NCBI RefSeq assembly: GCF_004342025.1
Contig: NZ_SLWN01000004.1
Location: 186,001 to 250,000 of the forward strand
Source of the DNA: Kribbella steppae
Lineage (GTDB): Bacteria > Actinomycetota > Actinomycetes > Propionibacteriales > Kribbellaceae
DNA: 64,000 bases
Direction: 5' to 3'
Positions 18,111 to 26,344 of this stretch are shown piece by piece; position 1 is the stretch's first letter, and every line of letters begins with the position of its first letter. The notes beneath the pieces are model-generated. The model searched no databases and was not told where the DNA came from. It was given only the letters and a program-made list of their open reading frames with translations. Made by a program: the position numbers and the translations under genes.

Positions 18111-18755
18111 ATGGCGGGTGATCTTCAGGGCTCGTTGCTGGATGCGTTCGAGGATCCTGCGCTGGGCCCGGTGGACGGGGTCCGGCGGACGGACCTCGGT
18201 CGCGGCGCGTGGATCGACGTACTGCCGCGCTGGCTGACCGGGGCGGATCAGGTGTACGAGCGGTTGGCGCGAGACGTGCCGTGGCAGGCCGAGCGGCGGC
18301 AGATGTACGACCGGGTGGTCGATGTGCCGCGGCTGCTCTGCTTTTACGGGGAGAACGAGGAACTGCCGTTGCCGATCCTGGACGAGGCCCGCGACCTGCT
18401 CAGTGAGCACTACGCGGAGGAACTGGGCGAACCATTCTGTACCGCGGGGTTGTGCTTCTACCGCGACGGACGCGACAGCGTGGCCTGGCACGGCGACCGG
18501 ATCGGGCGCGGCGACCGCGAGGACACGATGGTCGCCATCCTCTCCGTCGGCGAACCACGGGTGCTGGCACTGCGACCGCGCCCCGGTGGCTCGAGCGGCC
18601 CGGTCAGCTCGACGGTCCGGTATCCCCTCGGCCACGGAGATCTCATCGTCATGGGCGGCTCCTGCCAACGCACCTGGGAACACGCCATCCCCAAAGCGTC
18701 CGGCCACATCGGCCCGCGCATCAGCATCCAGTTCCGCCCCCGCGGCGTCCGCTGA
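18111..18755 (+). CDS. AlkB-like Fe(II)/2-oxoglutarate dioxygenase
   Basis: A 214-residue nucleic-acid demethylase candidate. AlkB enzymes remove alkyl groups from bases by oxidation. The iron triad is visible: His127-x-Asp129 (AWHGDRIG) and His191 (TWEHAIPK). The 2-oxoglutarate/substrate arginines are in GPRISIQFR (Arg203, Arg209). CFYRDGRDSVAWH matches the RD..WH pattern of AlkB. The ATG at 18111 follows GGTGGGG; an in-frame ATG at 18018 lies upstream of the SOS box and is less likely. The LexA-type box just before the gene suggests induction by DNA damage. Confidence 0.92.
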   Translation: MAGDLQGSLLDAFEDPALGPVDGVRRTDLGRGAWIDVLPRWLTGADQVYERLARDVPWQAERRQMYDRVVDVPRLLCFYGENEELPLPILDEARDLLSEHYAEELGEPFCTAGLCFYRDGRDSVAWHGDRIGRGDREDTMVAILSVGEPRVLALRPRPGGSSGPVSSTVRYPLGHGDLIVMGGSCQRTWEHAIPKASGHIGPRISIQFRPRGVR

Positions 18756-18765
18756 GTGCGCCATG

Positions 18766-19218
18766 TCAGGCGGCGGCCTGGGCCGGTTGGAGGGGTTGGT
18801 AGACGTGGTGAGCGGAGGCTATGTAGAAGCCGAGGAGAGGGACTCCGGCGGCTCGGCAGGTGTGGGTGGCGGCTGTTGCCCATTCGGTGTCCAGCTCGGG
18901 CCAGGTAGGTGGGCCAGGGCGGCCTAGAGCCAAGAGCAGGGACGTGCCGGGAGCGGTGCGGACAGCGGGCATGATCGGGGTCAGGGCAGACGTGCACATG
19001 TCGCCGGCCTCCAACGAGCGGCTGCGATGCTCGAACTCCGAGGGCAGGTCGACGGCGACGGCGGCTCGGTAGCGGTTGTCTTCGTCGCACAGGACGACGG
19101 TGAACGTGCCGCGCTGGCGGTCGCCGAGGCTCACCAGGAGGTCGACGACGTCGGCGGCCAGGTCGGGATCGGAGAGTGGATGGTCGGTCCAGGTCTGTGG
19201 GAGGTCTTGGAAGCTCAT
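18766..19218 (-). CDS. Unrecognised soluble protein
   Basis: A 150-residue protein starting MSFQDLPQTWTDHPL; the frame stays open upstream but the start of order fits 19218. It shows alternating strands and helices (GTFTVVLCDEDNRYRAAVAV, then SLLLALGRPGPPTWPELD and PLLGFYIASAHH). The segment LLLALGRPG...W...W, leading to LLGF.IA, loosely recalls MPN/RadC-like small proteins, but the metal motif is absent, so I do not name it. No signal peptide or transmembrane segment. It is convergent with the AlkB-like gene (10 bp apart) and divergent from the MFS gene. Confidence 0.65.
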   Translation of the reverse strand: MSFQDLPQTWTDHPLSDPDLAADVVDLLVSLGDRQRGTFTVVLCDEDNRYRAAVAVDLPSEFEHRSRSLEAGDMCTSALTPIMPAVRTAPGTSLLLALGRPGPPTWPELDTEWATAATHTCRAAGVPLLGFYIASAHHVYQPLQPAQAAA

Positions 19219-19373
19219 ACCTACAAGGTGCCGTCGTTTCGACCCCCGATCTGAGTTATCCACAGACCAATTTCGGCCCAGCAAGTGGCCCATCAACTGG
19301 GTCCTGAAGTGGATCTGCCCGCTGGGCCGCCACGCTCCTAGGCTCAAGACATACCGAGTCGAGGGAGACGACG

Positions 19374-20651
19374 ATGAGCATCACGATCGACCGCATCCGC
19401 AGCGGACGCGACAGCGTTCTCCCGCCGGCCGGTGCGCCGCGCGACCTGGCGATGGCGCAGCTCGCCAACTCGGTCGGCGATGGGGCGTTCATCGTCACGA
19501 GTGCGCTGTTCTTCACCCGCCTGGTCGGGCTCTCGACGGCCCAGGTCGGGCTAGGCCTCACAGTCGCTTGGTTGGTCGGGTTTCTCGTGGGTGTTCCGCT
19601 GGGCAATCTCGCCGATCGGAAGGGCGCCCGCGGGGTTGCGGTGGTCCTGGCGTTGACGACGGCGGCTTCGGTCGGGTCGTTCACGGTCGTGCGGAGCTTC
19701 CCGCTCTTCCTGATCGCCGCGATCGTCTACGCCAGCAGCCAAACCGGCCTCACCGCCGCCCGGCAGGCTCTCCTCGCCGGTCTGGTCGATCCAGCCGAGC
19801 GCACCCGCATTCGCGCGTTCCTCCAGTCCACAGTCAACGCCGGACTCGCAGTCGGCGCGGCACTCGGCGGTATCGCGCTCCACTACGACACCGCGACGGC
19901 GTACCTGACTGTCTTCGCACTCGACGCCCTCAGCTTCCTGATCGCCGCCCGACTCCTCCACCGAGTGCCACGCATCGCAGTCAGCACCAGGGTCAAGGGC
20001 GAGCCGCGCCTCGCCGTACTGCACGACCGTCCGTACGCCGTACTCGCGCTGCTGAACGCGATCATGCTGCTCTTCATGCCTCTCCTCAGCCTGGTCGCGC
20101 CACTGTGGATCGTCACCCGCACCGACGCACCGGACTGGGTCGTAGCGTCGCTCCTGATCGTCAACACGATCGGAGTCACGCTCTTCCAGGTGCGGGCCGC
20201 ACGCAGCGTGCGAGACCTCCGCACAGCCACCCGCTCGGTCCGGTACGCCGGAGTCGCCATGCTGGCCGCGTGTGCGGTGTTCGCCATCTCCGCCTTCGAC
20301 ATGGGCGCTACGACGGCTGCCGTCGTGCTCATCAGCGGTGCAGCACTTCTGACGCTGGGCGAGATGAAGCTGGCCTCCGGCGCGTGGGAGATCAGCTTCG
20401 GACTGGCGCCGGCCGACAAGCAGGGGCAGTACCAAGGCTTCTTCGGCACCGGCCCCGCCATCGCCCGCATGCTCGGTCCGGCGCTGCTCACTACCGTCGT
20501 CCTTGGGTGGGGTCCGATCGGCTGGATCGCTGTGGGTGCAGTGTTCCTGGGTACCAGTTGCGCAACTGGTCCCGCCGTACGATGGGCTGCGCGGACGAGG
20601 GCCGTCAACGAGGACGCCCTGCCGTCGCTGGTAGAGGAGAACGCCGCCTGA
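19374..20651 (+). CDS. MFS transporter
   Basis: A 425-residue membrane protein with about twelve hydrophobic segments. The family A-motif after the second segment is GNLADRKGARGVAV. Long helices such as LAMAQLANSVGDGAFIVTSA at the start and PIGWIAVGAVFLGTS near the end fit drug/macrolide-type efflux carriers. The substrate is unknown. GAGGGAGACG precedes the ATG. Its stop shares one base with the next start (TGATG at 20649-20653), so the two are co-translated. Confidence 0.9.
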   Translation: MSITIDRIRSGRDSVLPPAGAPRDLAMAQLANSVGDGAFIVTSALFFTRLVGLSTAQVGLGLTVAWLVGFLVGVPLGNLADRKGARGVAVVLALTTAASVGSFTVVRSFPLFLIAAIVYASSQTGLTAARQALLAGLVDPAERTRIRAFLQSTVNAGLAVGAALGGIALHYDTATAYLTVFALDALSFLIAARLLHRVPRIAVSTRVKGEPRLAVLHDRPYAVLALLNAIMLLFMPLLSLVAPLWIVTRTDAPDWVVASLLIVNTIGVTLFQVRAARSVRDLRTATRSVRYAGVAMLAACAVFAISAFDMGATTAAVVLISGAALLTLGEMKLASGAWEISFGLAPADKQGQYQGFFGTGPAIARMLGPALLTTVVLGWGPIGWIAVGAVFLGTSCATGPAVRWAARTRAVNEDALPSLVEENAA

Positions 20652-21289
20652 TGGAGATCCCCGGACTGGTAGAGATCACGACGTACGACGAGCTGCGGGA
20701 GATCGTGCCGGCACCACTGGCTGCCGCCGCGGGCAAGACCCGCAAGGAGTTGCACGAGCTGGACCGGCAGTGGCTGGCCGCGTCGCCGTTCTGCCTGATC
20801 GCCACCTCGGCGGCGGACGGCACCTGCGACGTCTCCCCCAAGGGCGACCCGGCCGGGTTCACCAAGATCTTCGACGACAGCACGATCGCCATCCCGGAGC
20901 GGGCGGGCAACCGGCGGGTCGACGGGTTCACCAACCTCCTCAGCAATCCGCACGTCGGCCTGATCTTCTTCATTCCCGGGCGCGGTGACACGCTCCGGAT
21001 CAACGGACGGGCCCGGATCGTCAAGGAGGCACCGTTCTTCGACGAGATGATCGTCCGGGGCAACCGTCCGCAGCTGGCCCTGCTGGTGGAGATCGAGGAG
21101 GTCTTCCACCACTGCTCGAAGTCGTTCCTGCGGTCGCAGCTGTGGAAGCCCGAGACCTGGGAGCCGGACGCGATGCCGAGCCGGGCGAAGATCTCGAAGG
21201 CGCTGGAGCGCAAGGACGAGGACCTGGCCGAGCTGGAGGCGTACTACAGCACGGCGTACGAGGAGAAGATCTACCAGGTCAAATACTGA
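20651..21289 (+). CDS. Pyridoxamine 5'-phosphate oxidase-like FMN-binding protein (MSMEG_1061-type)
   Basis: A 212-residue split-barrel flavoprotein. Diagnostic stretches are SPFCLIATSAADGTCDVSPK, GDPAGFTKI, IPERAGNRRVDGF, NLLSNPHVGLIFFIPG and DTLRINGRARI, followed by a helical C-terminus. This subgroup is annotated as PPOX-class or pyridamole-type oxidoreductases with largely unknown substrates; it is not the classical PdxH. It overlaps the MFS gene by one base, so the two probably share an mRNA. Confidence 0.9.
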   Translation: MEIPGLVEITTYDELREIVPAPLAAAAGKTRKELHELDRQWLAASPFCLIATSAADGTCDVSPKGDPAGFTKIFDDSTIAIPERAGNRRVDGFTNLLSNPHVGLIFFIPGRGDTLRINGRARIVKEAPFFDEMIVRGNRPQLALLVEIEEVFHHCSKSFLRSQLWKPETWEPDAMPSRAKISKALERKDEDLAELEAYYSTAYEEKIYQVKY

Positions 21290-21367
21290 ACTACCGCGGA
21301 GGGAGCAGTCCGGGATACTCCGTGGCGACGATGACACCCACCTCCCGGACCTCTACGGTTTCGTACT

Positions 21368-22507
21368 GTGACCACGACTGAGCCGATCGCCGCGCCGACC
21401 TGGGGAGCCCGGGTACGGCGGATCGCGCTGCCCGTGGTGCTCAGCGTGTTCATGGTCGTGGGCTCGTTCGGCGCCGCCAACGGTCAGCCGGACCGCCGGG
21501 AGCCCGACTGGTTCATGGTCGTGCTGCTCCTGATCGGGTCGGTGTCGCTCTACTGGCTCCGGACCCATCCGGTCCCGGTGCTGTGGGCAACGGTCGGGTC
21601 GACGCTCGTCTACATGCTGATGGAGTACCCCTGGGGTCCGGTCATCTTCTCGTTCGTGATCGCCGCCTTCTCGGTGATCCGCCTCGGTCACCGGCTGCAG
21701 GGTTGGATCGGCATCGCGACGCTGTACGTCGGCCATGTCGGCGGCCGGATGATCCTCGGCATCAACGAGCAGGGCGTGTACCAGATCCTCCTGGTCGGCA
21801 CATGTTTCGTCGTCCTGGGATTCACCGCGGAGCTCTTCCGCGCCCAGCGGGACCGGGCCGCGGCGACGGCCAGAACGCGGCGGGAGGCCGAGCTGCGGAA
21901 AGCCGGCGAGGAGCGGCTGCGGATCGCGCAGGAGTTGCACGACGTGGTCGCGCATCACATCTCACTGATCAACGTGCAGGCGTCGACCGCGCTGCACCTG
22001 GTCGATCGCCAGCCTGAGCAGGCCGGTCCGGCCCTGGCCGCGATCAAGGACGCGAGCAAGGAAGCGCTGGTCGAGCTGCGGTCGATCGTCGGCATCCTGC
22101 GGCAGTCGGACGAGTCGGCGCCACGGCAGCCGGTGGCCGGCCTCGAGCGGCTCGAACACCTGGTCAGCCGGACGTCACGCGCCGGTCTGGAGGTTCACAC
22201 CATCGTCCACGGCGATCCACACCCGTTGCCGACCGGGCTGGACCGCGCGGCGTTCCGCATCATCCAGGAGTCGCTCACCAACATCGTCCGGCACGCTAAG
22301 GCGAACGCCGCGACCATCCGCATCCAGTACGGCGACCAAGCGCTCGTACTGCAGGTGGACGACGACGGTCAGTCCCTCACCGGTCCTCCCAAGGAGGGCA
22401 ACGGCATCATCGGCATGCGAGAACGAGCCACCGCCCTCGGCGGCACCCTCACCGCCACCCGCACCCCCGCCGGCGGCCTGCGCATCACCGCCCACCTACC
22501 GCTGTAG
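21368..22507 (+). CDS. Sensor histidine kinase (NarL/DesK type), no adjacent regulator
   Basis: A 379-residue membrane kinase with a GTG start. Roughly five or six hydrophobic segments lie between residues 20 and 155, then a coiled linker rich in Arg/Ala. The HisKA_3 box is AQELHDVVAHHISLI with phospho-acceptor His191. The HATPase_c domain has RIIQESLTNIVRHAKA and GNGIIGMRERATALGG. Such kinases almost always sit beside a LuxR-type response regulator, but here the next gene is lldD on the other strand. Its partner may be one of the two regulators at 26-27.7 kb. Confidence 0.93.
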   Translation: MTTTEPIAAPTWGARVRRIALPVVLSVFMVVGSFGAANGQPDRREPDWFMVVLLLIGSVSLYWLRTHPVPVLWATVGSTLVYMLMEYPWGPVIFSFVIAAFSVIRLGHRLQGWIGIATLYVGHVGGRMILGINEQGVYQILLVGTCFVVLGFTAELFRAQRDRAAATARTRREAELRKAGEERLRIAQELHDVVAHHISLINVQASTALHLVDRQPEQAGPALAAIKDASKEALVELRSIVGILRQSDESAPRQPVAGLERLEHLVSRTSRAGLEVHTIVHGDPHPLPTGLDRAAFRIIQESLTNIVRHAKANAATIRIQYGDQALVLQVDDDGQSLTGPPKEGNGIIGMRERATALGGTLTATRTPAGGLRITAHLPL

Positions 22508-22508
22508 G

Positions 22509-23726
22509 TCAGCTGGACGGCAGGCGGACGTGGGAGGGGTTGAGGTCGGCTACTCGGGAGACGCCTAGGAGGGCCATCGTGCGGCGGACCTCCTTGGTGA
22601 GGATCTCGGCAGCGCGGGCAACGCCGCGTTCACCGCCGGCCATCAGGCCGTAGAGGTAGGCACGGCCGACCAGGCAGGCGTCGGCACCCAACGCAATGGC
22701 GGCGACGATGTCGGCACCGGAGAGGATGCCGGTGTCGAGGTAGATCTCGGCGTCGCTACCGACTGCCTTGCGGACGTCGGGAAGGATGCGCAGCGGTGTG
22801 GGCGCACGGTCGAGCTGGCGGCCGCCGTGGTTGGAGAGCACGATCGCGTCGGCGCCCGCGTCGACCACCCGGCGCGCGTCCTCGACGGTCTGGATGCCCT
22901 TGACGATCAGCGGGCCGGACCAGATCGACCGCAGCCAGTTGAGGTCGTCGATCGTCATCGTCGGGTCGAACAGCTTGTCCAGCAGTTCGGCGACCGTACC
23001 GTCCCAGTTGGACAGCGAGGCGAACGTCAGCGGCCGCGTCGTCAGTAGGTTGGCCCACCACGCCGGGTGCAGCGACGCGTCCAGCACCGTCTTCGCGGTC
23101 AGCGACGGCGGGATGGTGAAGCCGTTCCGTACGTCGCGCAGCCGGGCCCCGGCCACCGGTACGTCGACCGTCAGCATCAGCGCCTCATACCCGGCCGCGG
23201 CCGACCGCTTCACCAGGTCCTCACCCGCGTCGCGGTCCTTCCACACGTACAGCTGGAACCACTTGCGCGCATCCGGCGCGGCGGCCGCGACGTCCTCGAT
23301 CGACGTCGTCCCCATGGTGGACAGCGCGTACGGGATGCCGATCTGCTCGGCGACCTTGACGACCGCGCTCTCGCCCTCGTGGTTCATCATCCGGGTGAAC
23401 CCGGTCGGCGCGAACGCGAACGGCAGCTCCGAGCGCCCGCCGAGGATCGACGTACCGAGATCGATGTCGGAGACGTTGCGCAGGATCGACGGCTGCAATT
23501 CCATCTCGGCGAACAGCTGCCGGGACCGGCGCAGGCTGATCTCCGCCTCGGCCGCACCGTCGGTGTAGTCGAACACCGAGCGCGGCGTCCGGCGCTTGGC
23601 GATCGCGCGCAGGTCGGGAATGGTGAGCGCCTTCTCCAACCGGCGGTCGGTCGCGTTCACCGTGATCGGCTTCGGCCGCAGCAGCGGCTTGAGCTCGGAC
23701 CATTTGGGCAGCTGTCGATCGGTCAT
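22509..23726 (-). CDS. lldD: FMN-dependent L-lactate dehydrogenase / alpha-hydroxy-acid oxidase
   Basis: A 405-residue TIM-barrel flavoenzyme that oxidises L-lactate to pyruvate at the membrane. FMN and active-site residues are visible: the FDYTDGAAE loop (Tyr54), FAPTGFTRM, TVDVPVAGARLRDVRNGF, IVKGI (Lys276) and the catalytic SNHGGRQLD (His300, Arg303). GGAG six bases before the ATG at 23726 and the family N-terminus decide the start; the frame continues into the operator region. Divergent from a FadR-type regulator with twin palindromes between, the standard lactate-responsive arrangement. Other 2-hydroxy acids remain possible substrates. Confidence 0.93.
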   Translation of the reverse strand: MTDRQLPKWSELKPLLRPKPITVNATDRRLEKALTIPDLRAIAKRRTPRSVFDYTDGAAEAEISLRRSRQLFAEMELQPSILRNVSDIDLGTSILGGRSELPFAFAPTGFTRMMNHEGESAVVKVAEQIGIPYALSTMGTTSIEDVAAAAPDARKWFQLYVWKDRDAGEDLVKRSAAAGYEALMLTVDVPVAGARLRDVRNGFTIPPSLTAKTVLDASLHPAWWANLLTTRPLTFASLSNWDGTVAELLDKLFDPTMTIDDLNWLRSIWSGPLIVKGIQTVEDARRVVDAGADAIVLSNHGGRQLDRAPTPLRILPDVRKAVGSDAEIYLDTGILSGADIVAAIALGADACLVGRAYLYGLMAGGERGVARAAEILTKEVRRTMALLGVSRVADLNPSHVRLPSS

Positions 23727-23773
23727 CAGAACTCCGGAACGGCCGGCAAGGGTGACCAGGCGGCACCTGATCG

Positions 23774-23811
23774 TGTGGTCGGACCACAGCATAGCCTGTG
23801 GTCCGACCACA
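23774..23811. promoter_or_regulatory. Twin LldR/FadR-type operators
   Basis: Two perfect 15-base palindromes, TGTGGTCGGACCACA (23774-23788) and TGTGGTCCGACCACA (23797-23811), with centres 23 bp apart. They fit the GntR/FadR consensus TGGT-N3-ACCA. They lie 48 bp before lldD and 31 bp before the regulator, so one bound pair could control both promoters. Confidence 0.85.
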
Positions 23812-23842
23812 CAGGTAGAGTCGTCCACATGGGGAGCTGCGC

Positions 23843-24541
23843 GTGAAGAACTACGAGCTGGTCCTGCATCGGGTCGAGGCCGAACTCGCGGCGGGACGAC
23901 TGCGGATCGGCGAGCGGCTGCCCGGGGAGCGGGTGCTGGCCGAGCAGCTGGGGATCAGCCGGCCGTCGGTGCGGGAGGCGGTCCGGGTGCTGGAGGCGAT
24001 GGGCGTGGTCCGGACGGCCACCGGGTCCGGTCCGGAGGCCGGTGCGGTGATCGTCGCCGAGCCGGTGTCGCCGCTGACCGCCGTCCTGCGGTTGCACCTG
24101 GCAACCAATCACCTGCCGATGGGCGACGTCGTCCAGACCCGCATCCTGCTGGAGTCGTGGGCCGCCCGGGAAGCGGCCGGCCGGCCGGTGGAGGGCGGTG
24201 AGCTGAAGCTCGCGGAGGACTTGCTCGACCAGATGGATGCTTCCGGGTTGTCCCCCGAGGAGTTCCATCTGCTCGACGCAGAGTTCCACGTGGCGTTGTC
24301 CGGTCTGGCGGGGAACGTACTGATCGCGGCGGTGATGGCGTCGTTGCGTTCGGCGATCCACGGCTACGTGCTGGCCGCCGTACCCAATCTGCTGGATTGG
24401 GAGGCGACCACGGTTGGGCTGCGGGCCGAGCATCGCGCCATTCTGAAGGCGATCCGGGCCGGCGAACCGAACGCCGCCGCCGACCTGGTCACCGCCCACA
24501 TCCGCGGCTTCTACCAAGCCGCCCGCCTCAATATGCCTTAG
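23843..24541 (+). CDS. lldR: FadR-family GntR regulator, probable LldR
   Basis: A 232-residue regulator. The winged helix (residues about 5-70) contains LPGERVLAEQLGISRPSVRE, the FadR-type recognition region. An all-helical FCD ligand domain follows, with its metal-binding Asp/His pattern in LDAEFHVALSGLAGN and RAEHRAILKAIRAGEP. The divergent lldD gene and the twin palindromes make lactate the likely effector; binding would relieve repression. Its stop overlaps that of the convergent DUF6069 gene by 4 bp. Confidence 0.88.
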   Translation: MKNYELVLHRVEAELAAGRLRIGERLPGERVLAEQLGISRPSVREAVRVLEAMGVVRTATGSGPEAGAVIVAEPVSPLTAVLRLHLATNHLPMGDVVQTRILLESWAAREAAGRPVEGGELKLAEDLLDQMDASGLSPEEFHLLDAEFHVALSGLAGNVLIAAVMASLRSAIHGYVLAAVPNLLDWEATTVGLRAEHRAILKAIRAGEPNAAADLVTAHIRGFYQAARLNMP

Positions 24542-24966
24542 CAGCGCTCGGTGGCGGATAGTGCGGTGCGGCGGAGGCCGAGGATGACTGTGGCGCCGAC
24601 GATGAGGTGGAGCGAGGCCAGGCCGAGCTTGGCGCCGATGCCGACGCCACCGACGAGTGGGCTGCCGAGCGACAGGATGCAGGCGGACACGGCGAGAATG
24701 GTCCAGACCTTGCGGGCGTTGGGGCTGCGGCGTTCCAAGAACGCGAGCAGGCCCCAGCCGGCGAAGGCCATCGCGGCCGACGCGAAGAAGACCGAGCCGG
24801 CGCCGACGTGGATCTGACGAGAACCCTGCATGGCTTCGAGGTCGATACCGGCCACCGGTGCAAGGATCGCCCACACTGCGAGTGCGGCGACCACGGTGAT
24901 TCCGATGACCGCGAGCCGGCTGCGGCCTTCCACGCGGATGGGACGGACATCGAGTTGGACTGACAT
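24538..24966 (-). CDS. DUF6069-like four-helix membrane protein
   Basis: A 142-residue membrane protein with four hydrophobic segments: LAVIGITVVAALAVWAIL, VFFASAAMAFAGWGLLAF, VWTILAVSACILSLGSPL and LASLHLIVGATVILGL. The FLERRSPNARKVWT loop and the late L..LHLIV segment fit DUF6069, whose role is unknown. AGGAGG five bases before the ATG at 24966 fixes the start; the frame is open far upstream but in a kinase promoter region. It is divergent from the histidine kinase at 25117. Confidence 0.78.
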   Translation of the reverse strand: MSVQLDVRPIRVEGRSRLAVIGITVVAALAVWAILAPVAGIDLEAMQGSRQIHVGAGSVFFASAAMAFAGWGLLAFLERRSPNARKVWTILAVSACILSLGSPLVGGVGIGAKLGLASLHLIVGATVILGLRRTALSATERC

Positions 24967-25116
24967 GAGTTCCTCCTGAGGGTTGGATCCCCAACGTCGC
25001 CGATCACCCGCTCCGGCGGCATCGGCCACAGGGCTCGGCCGACCTGATCCGAAGTCGGCGAGGCATCGACTTTGGTCGGTGGTGACGGACCGCGGTCGCG
25101 GCCTAGGGTCGGCGGC

Positions 25117-26268
25117 ATGCAGGAGAGTTGTGCACCGGTACGCCGGAATCGCTGGGCCGACCTGATCGCGATCGTCGCGGTCGGTGGGTTGTCCGCGGCC
25201 ACGATCGTCGGTCGGCACTCCAACGGCGCGGAGCGGCAGTGGCTGATCCTCGACATCGCGGTCGGGATCGTTGCCACCGGCCTCATTCTCGTCCTGGCCC
25301 GTCGCCCGGTGACGGGCGCGCTCGTGCTCGCCGGACTCGCCGCCCTCTCCCCCGCCGCGACGCCGCCGTCCACCGTCGGCACGCTGACCGTCGCACAACG
25401 CCGTCCGCTCCGTACGGCGGTCCTCATCGCGTTGGCGGGGACAGTCGGTCACCTCATTCAGGGGCTCTGGCGGCCGATCGGCAACCTCCCCTTCTTCTGG
25501 TTCGCCGTCCTCGACTTCGCCGTGCACGCCGCGCTCCTCGGCTGGGGCCAATGGACCCAGGCCCGACAGCAAGTGCTCGACTCACTCCGCGAGCGTGCTC
25601 AGCGGGCCGAGGCCGAGCAGGGTCGCCGGGTGGCCGAGGCGCGGGCGCTCGAGCGCACCAAGATGGCGCGTGAGATGCACGACGTACTCGCGCATCGGCT
25701 GTCACTCCTGGCGACGTACGCCGGTGCCCTCGAGTACCGGCCCGATTCGTCACCCGAGAAGCTGGCCAAGGCGGCCGGGGTGATCCGTGCCGGCGTCCAC
25801 CAGGCGCTCGACGAACTGCGCGAGGTGATCAGCGTGCTGCGCGACACCGAGATCGACGAGCTCCCCGGCGGCCGCCCCCAGCCCACCTTCCAGGACCTCC
25901 GCGCGCTCGTCGAGGAGTCCCGCGAAGCCGGTACGACGATCGCGTACGACGACCGGGTCACCGACCCCACGACGTTGCCTCCGGCAACCGGACGAACGGC
26001 GTACCGGGTCGTGCAGGAAGGACTCACCAACGCGCGCAAGCACGCGGCCGGGCATCCGGTGACAGTCAGCGTGACCGGGGAGCCAGGTGACGGGCTGCGG
26101 ATCGAGCTGACCAACCCTGGTTCGAATGGCACCTCGCTCACCCCCGGTAGCGGTACCGGGCTGGTCGGCCTGACTGAGCGGGTCGAGCTCGCCGGCGGCA
26201 CGCTGGATCACGGGAAGCGGCCCGGTGGCGGGTTCCGGCTCGAAGCCTCGCTACCGTGGCCGTCGTGA
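25117..26268 (+). CDS. Sensor histidine kinase (NarL/DesK type)
   Basis: A 383-residue membrane kinase. About four hydrophobic segments lie between residues 14 and 145, then a charged coiled linker. The HisKA_3 box is AREMHDVLAHRLSLLATYAG with His188. The ATPase domain has RVVQEGLTNARKHAAGH and GSGTGLVGLTERVELAGG. It is followed by two LuxR-type response regulators in the same direction, so one, or both, is probably its target. The signal is unknown. The ATG at 25117 is preferred over an in-frame TTG at 25072. Confidence 0.93.
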   Translation: MQESCAPVRRNRWADLIAIVAVGGLSAATIVGRHSNGAERQWLILDIAVGIVATGLILVLARRPVTGALVLAGLAALSPAATPPSTVGTLTVAQRRPLRTAVLIALAGTVGHLIQGLWRPIGNLPFFWFAVLDFAVHAALLGWGQWTQARQQVLDSLRERAQRAEAEQGRRVAEARALERTKMAREMHDVLAHRLSLLATYAGALEYRPDSSPEKLAKAAGVIRAGVHQALDELREVISVLRDTEIDELPGGRPQPTFQDLRALVEESREAGTTIAYDDRVTDPTTLPPATGRTAYRVVQEGLTNARKHAAGHPVTVSVTGEPGDGLRIELTNPGSNGTSLTPGSGTGLVGLTERVELAGGTLDHGKRPGGGFRLEASLPWPS

Positions 26269-26340
26269 GCGAGCGGAGCGAGGTCATCATCAAACACAGC
26301 CCATCTTGTGCCTCATCCGCGCCCGGAGCGAAGCGAGGAC
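26267..26340 (+). repeat. GAGCG/AGCGAG-type repetitive linker
   Basis: The gap between kinase and regulator holds two related motifs: GAGCGAGCGGAGCGAGG (26267-26283) and CGGAGCGAAGCGAGGAC (26324-26340). Short GAGCGnAGCGAG elements of this kind are scattered between genes in many actinobacteria. The second copy doubles as the ribosome-binding region (AGCGAGG) of the next gene. Confidence 0.55.
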
Positions 26341-26344
26341 GTGG

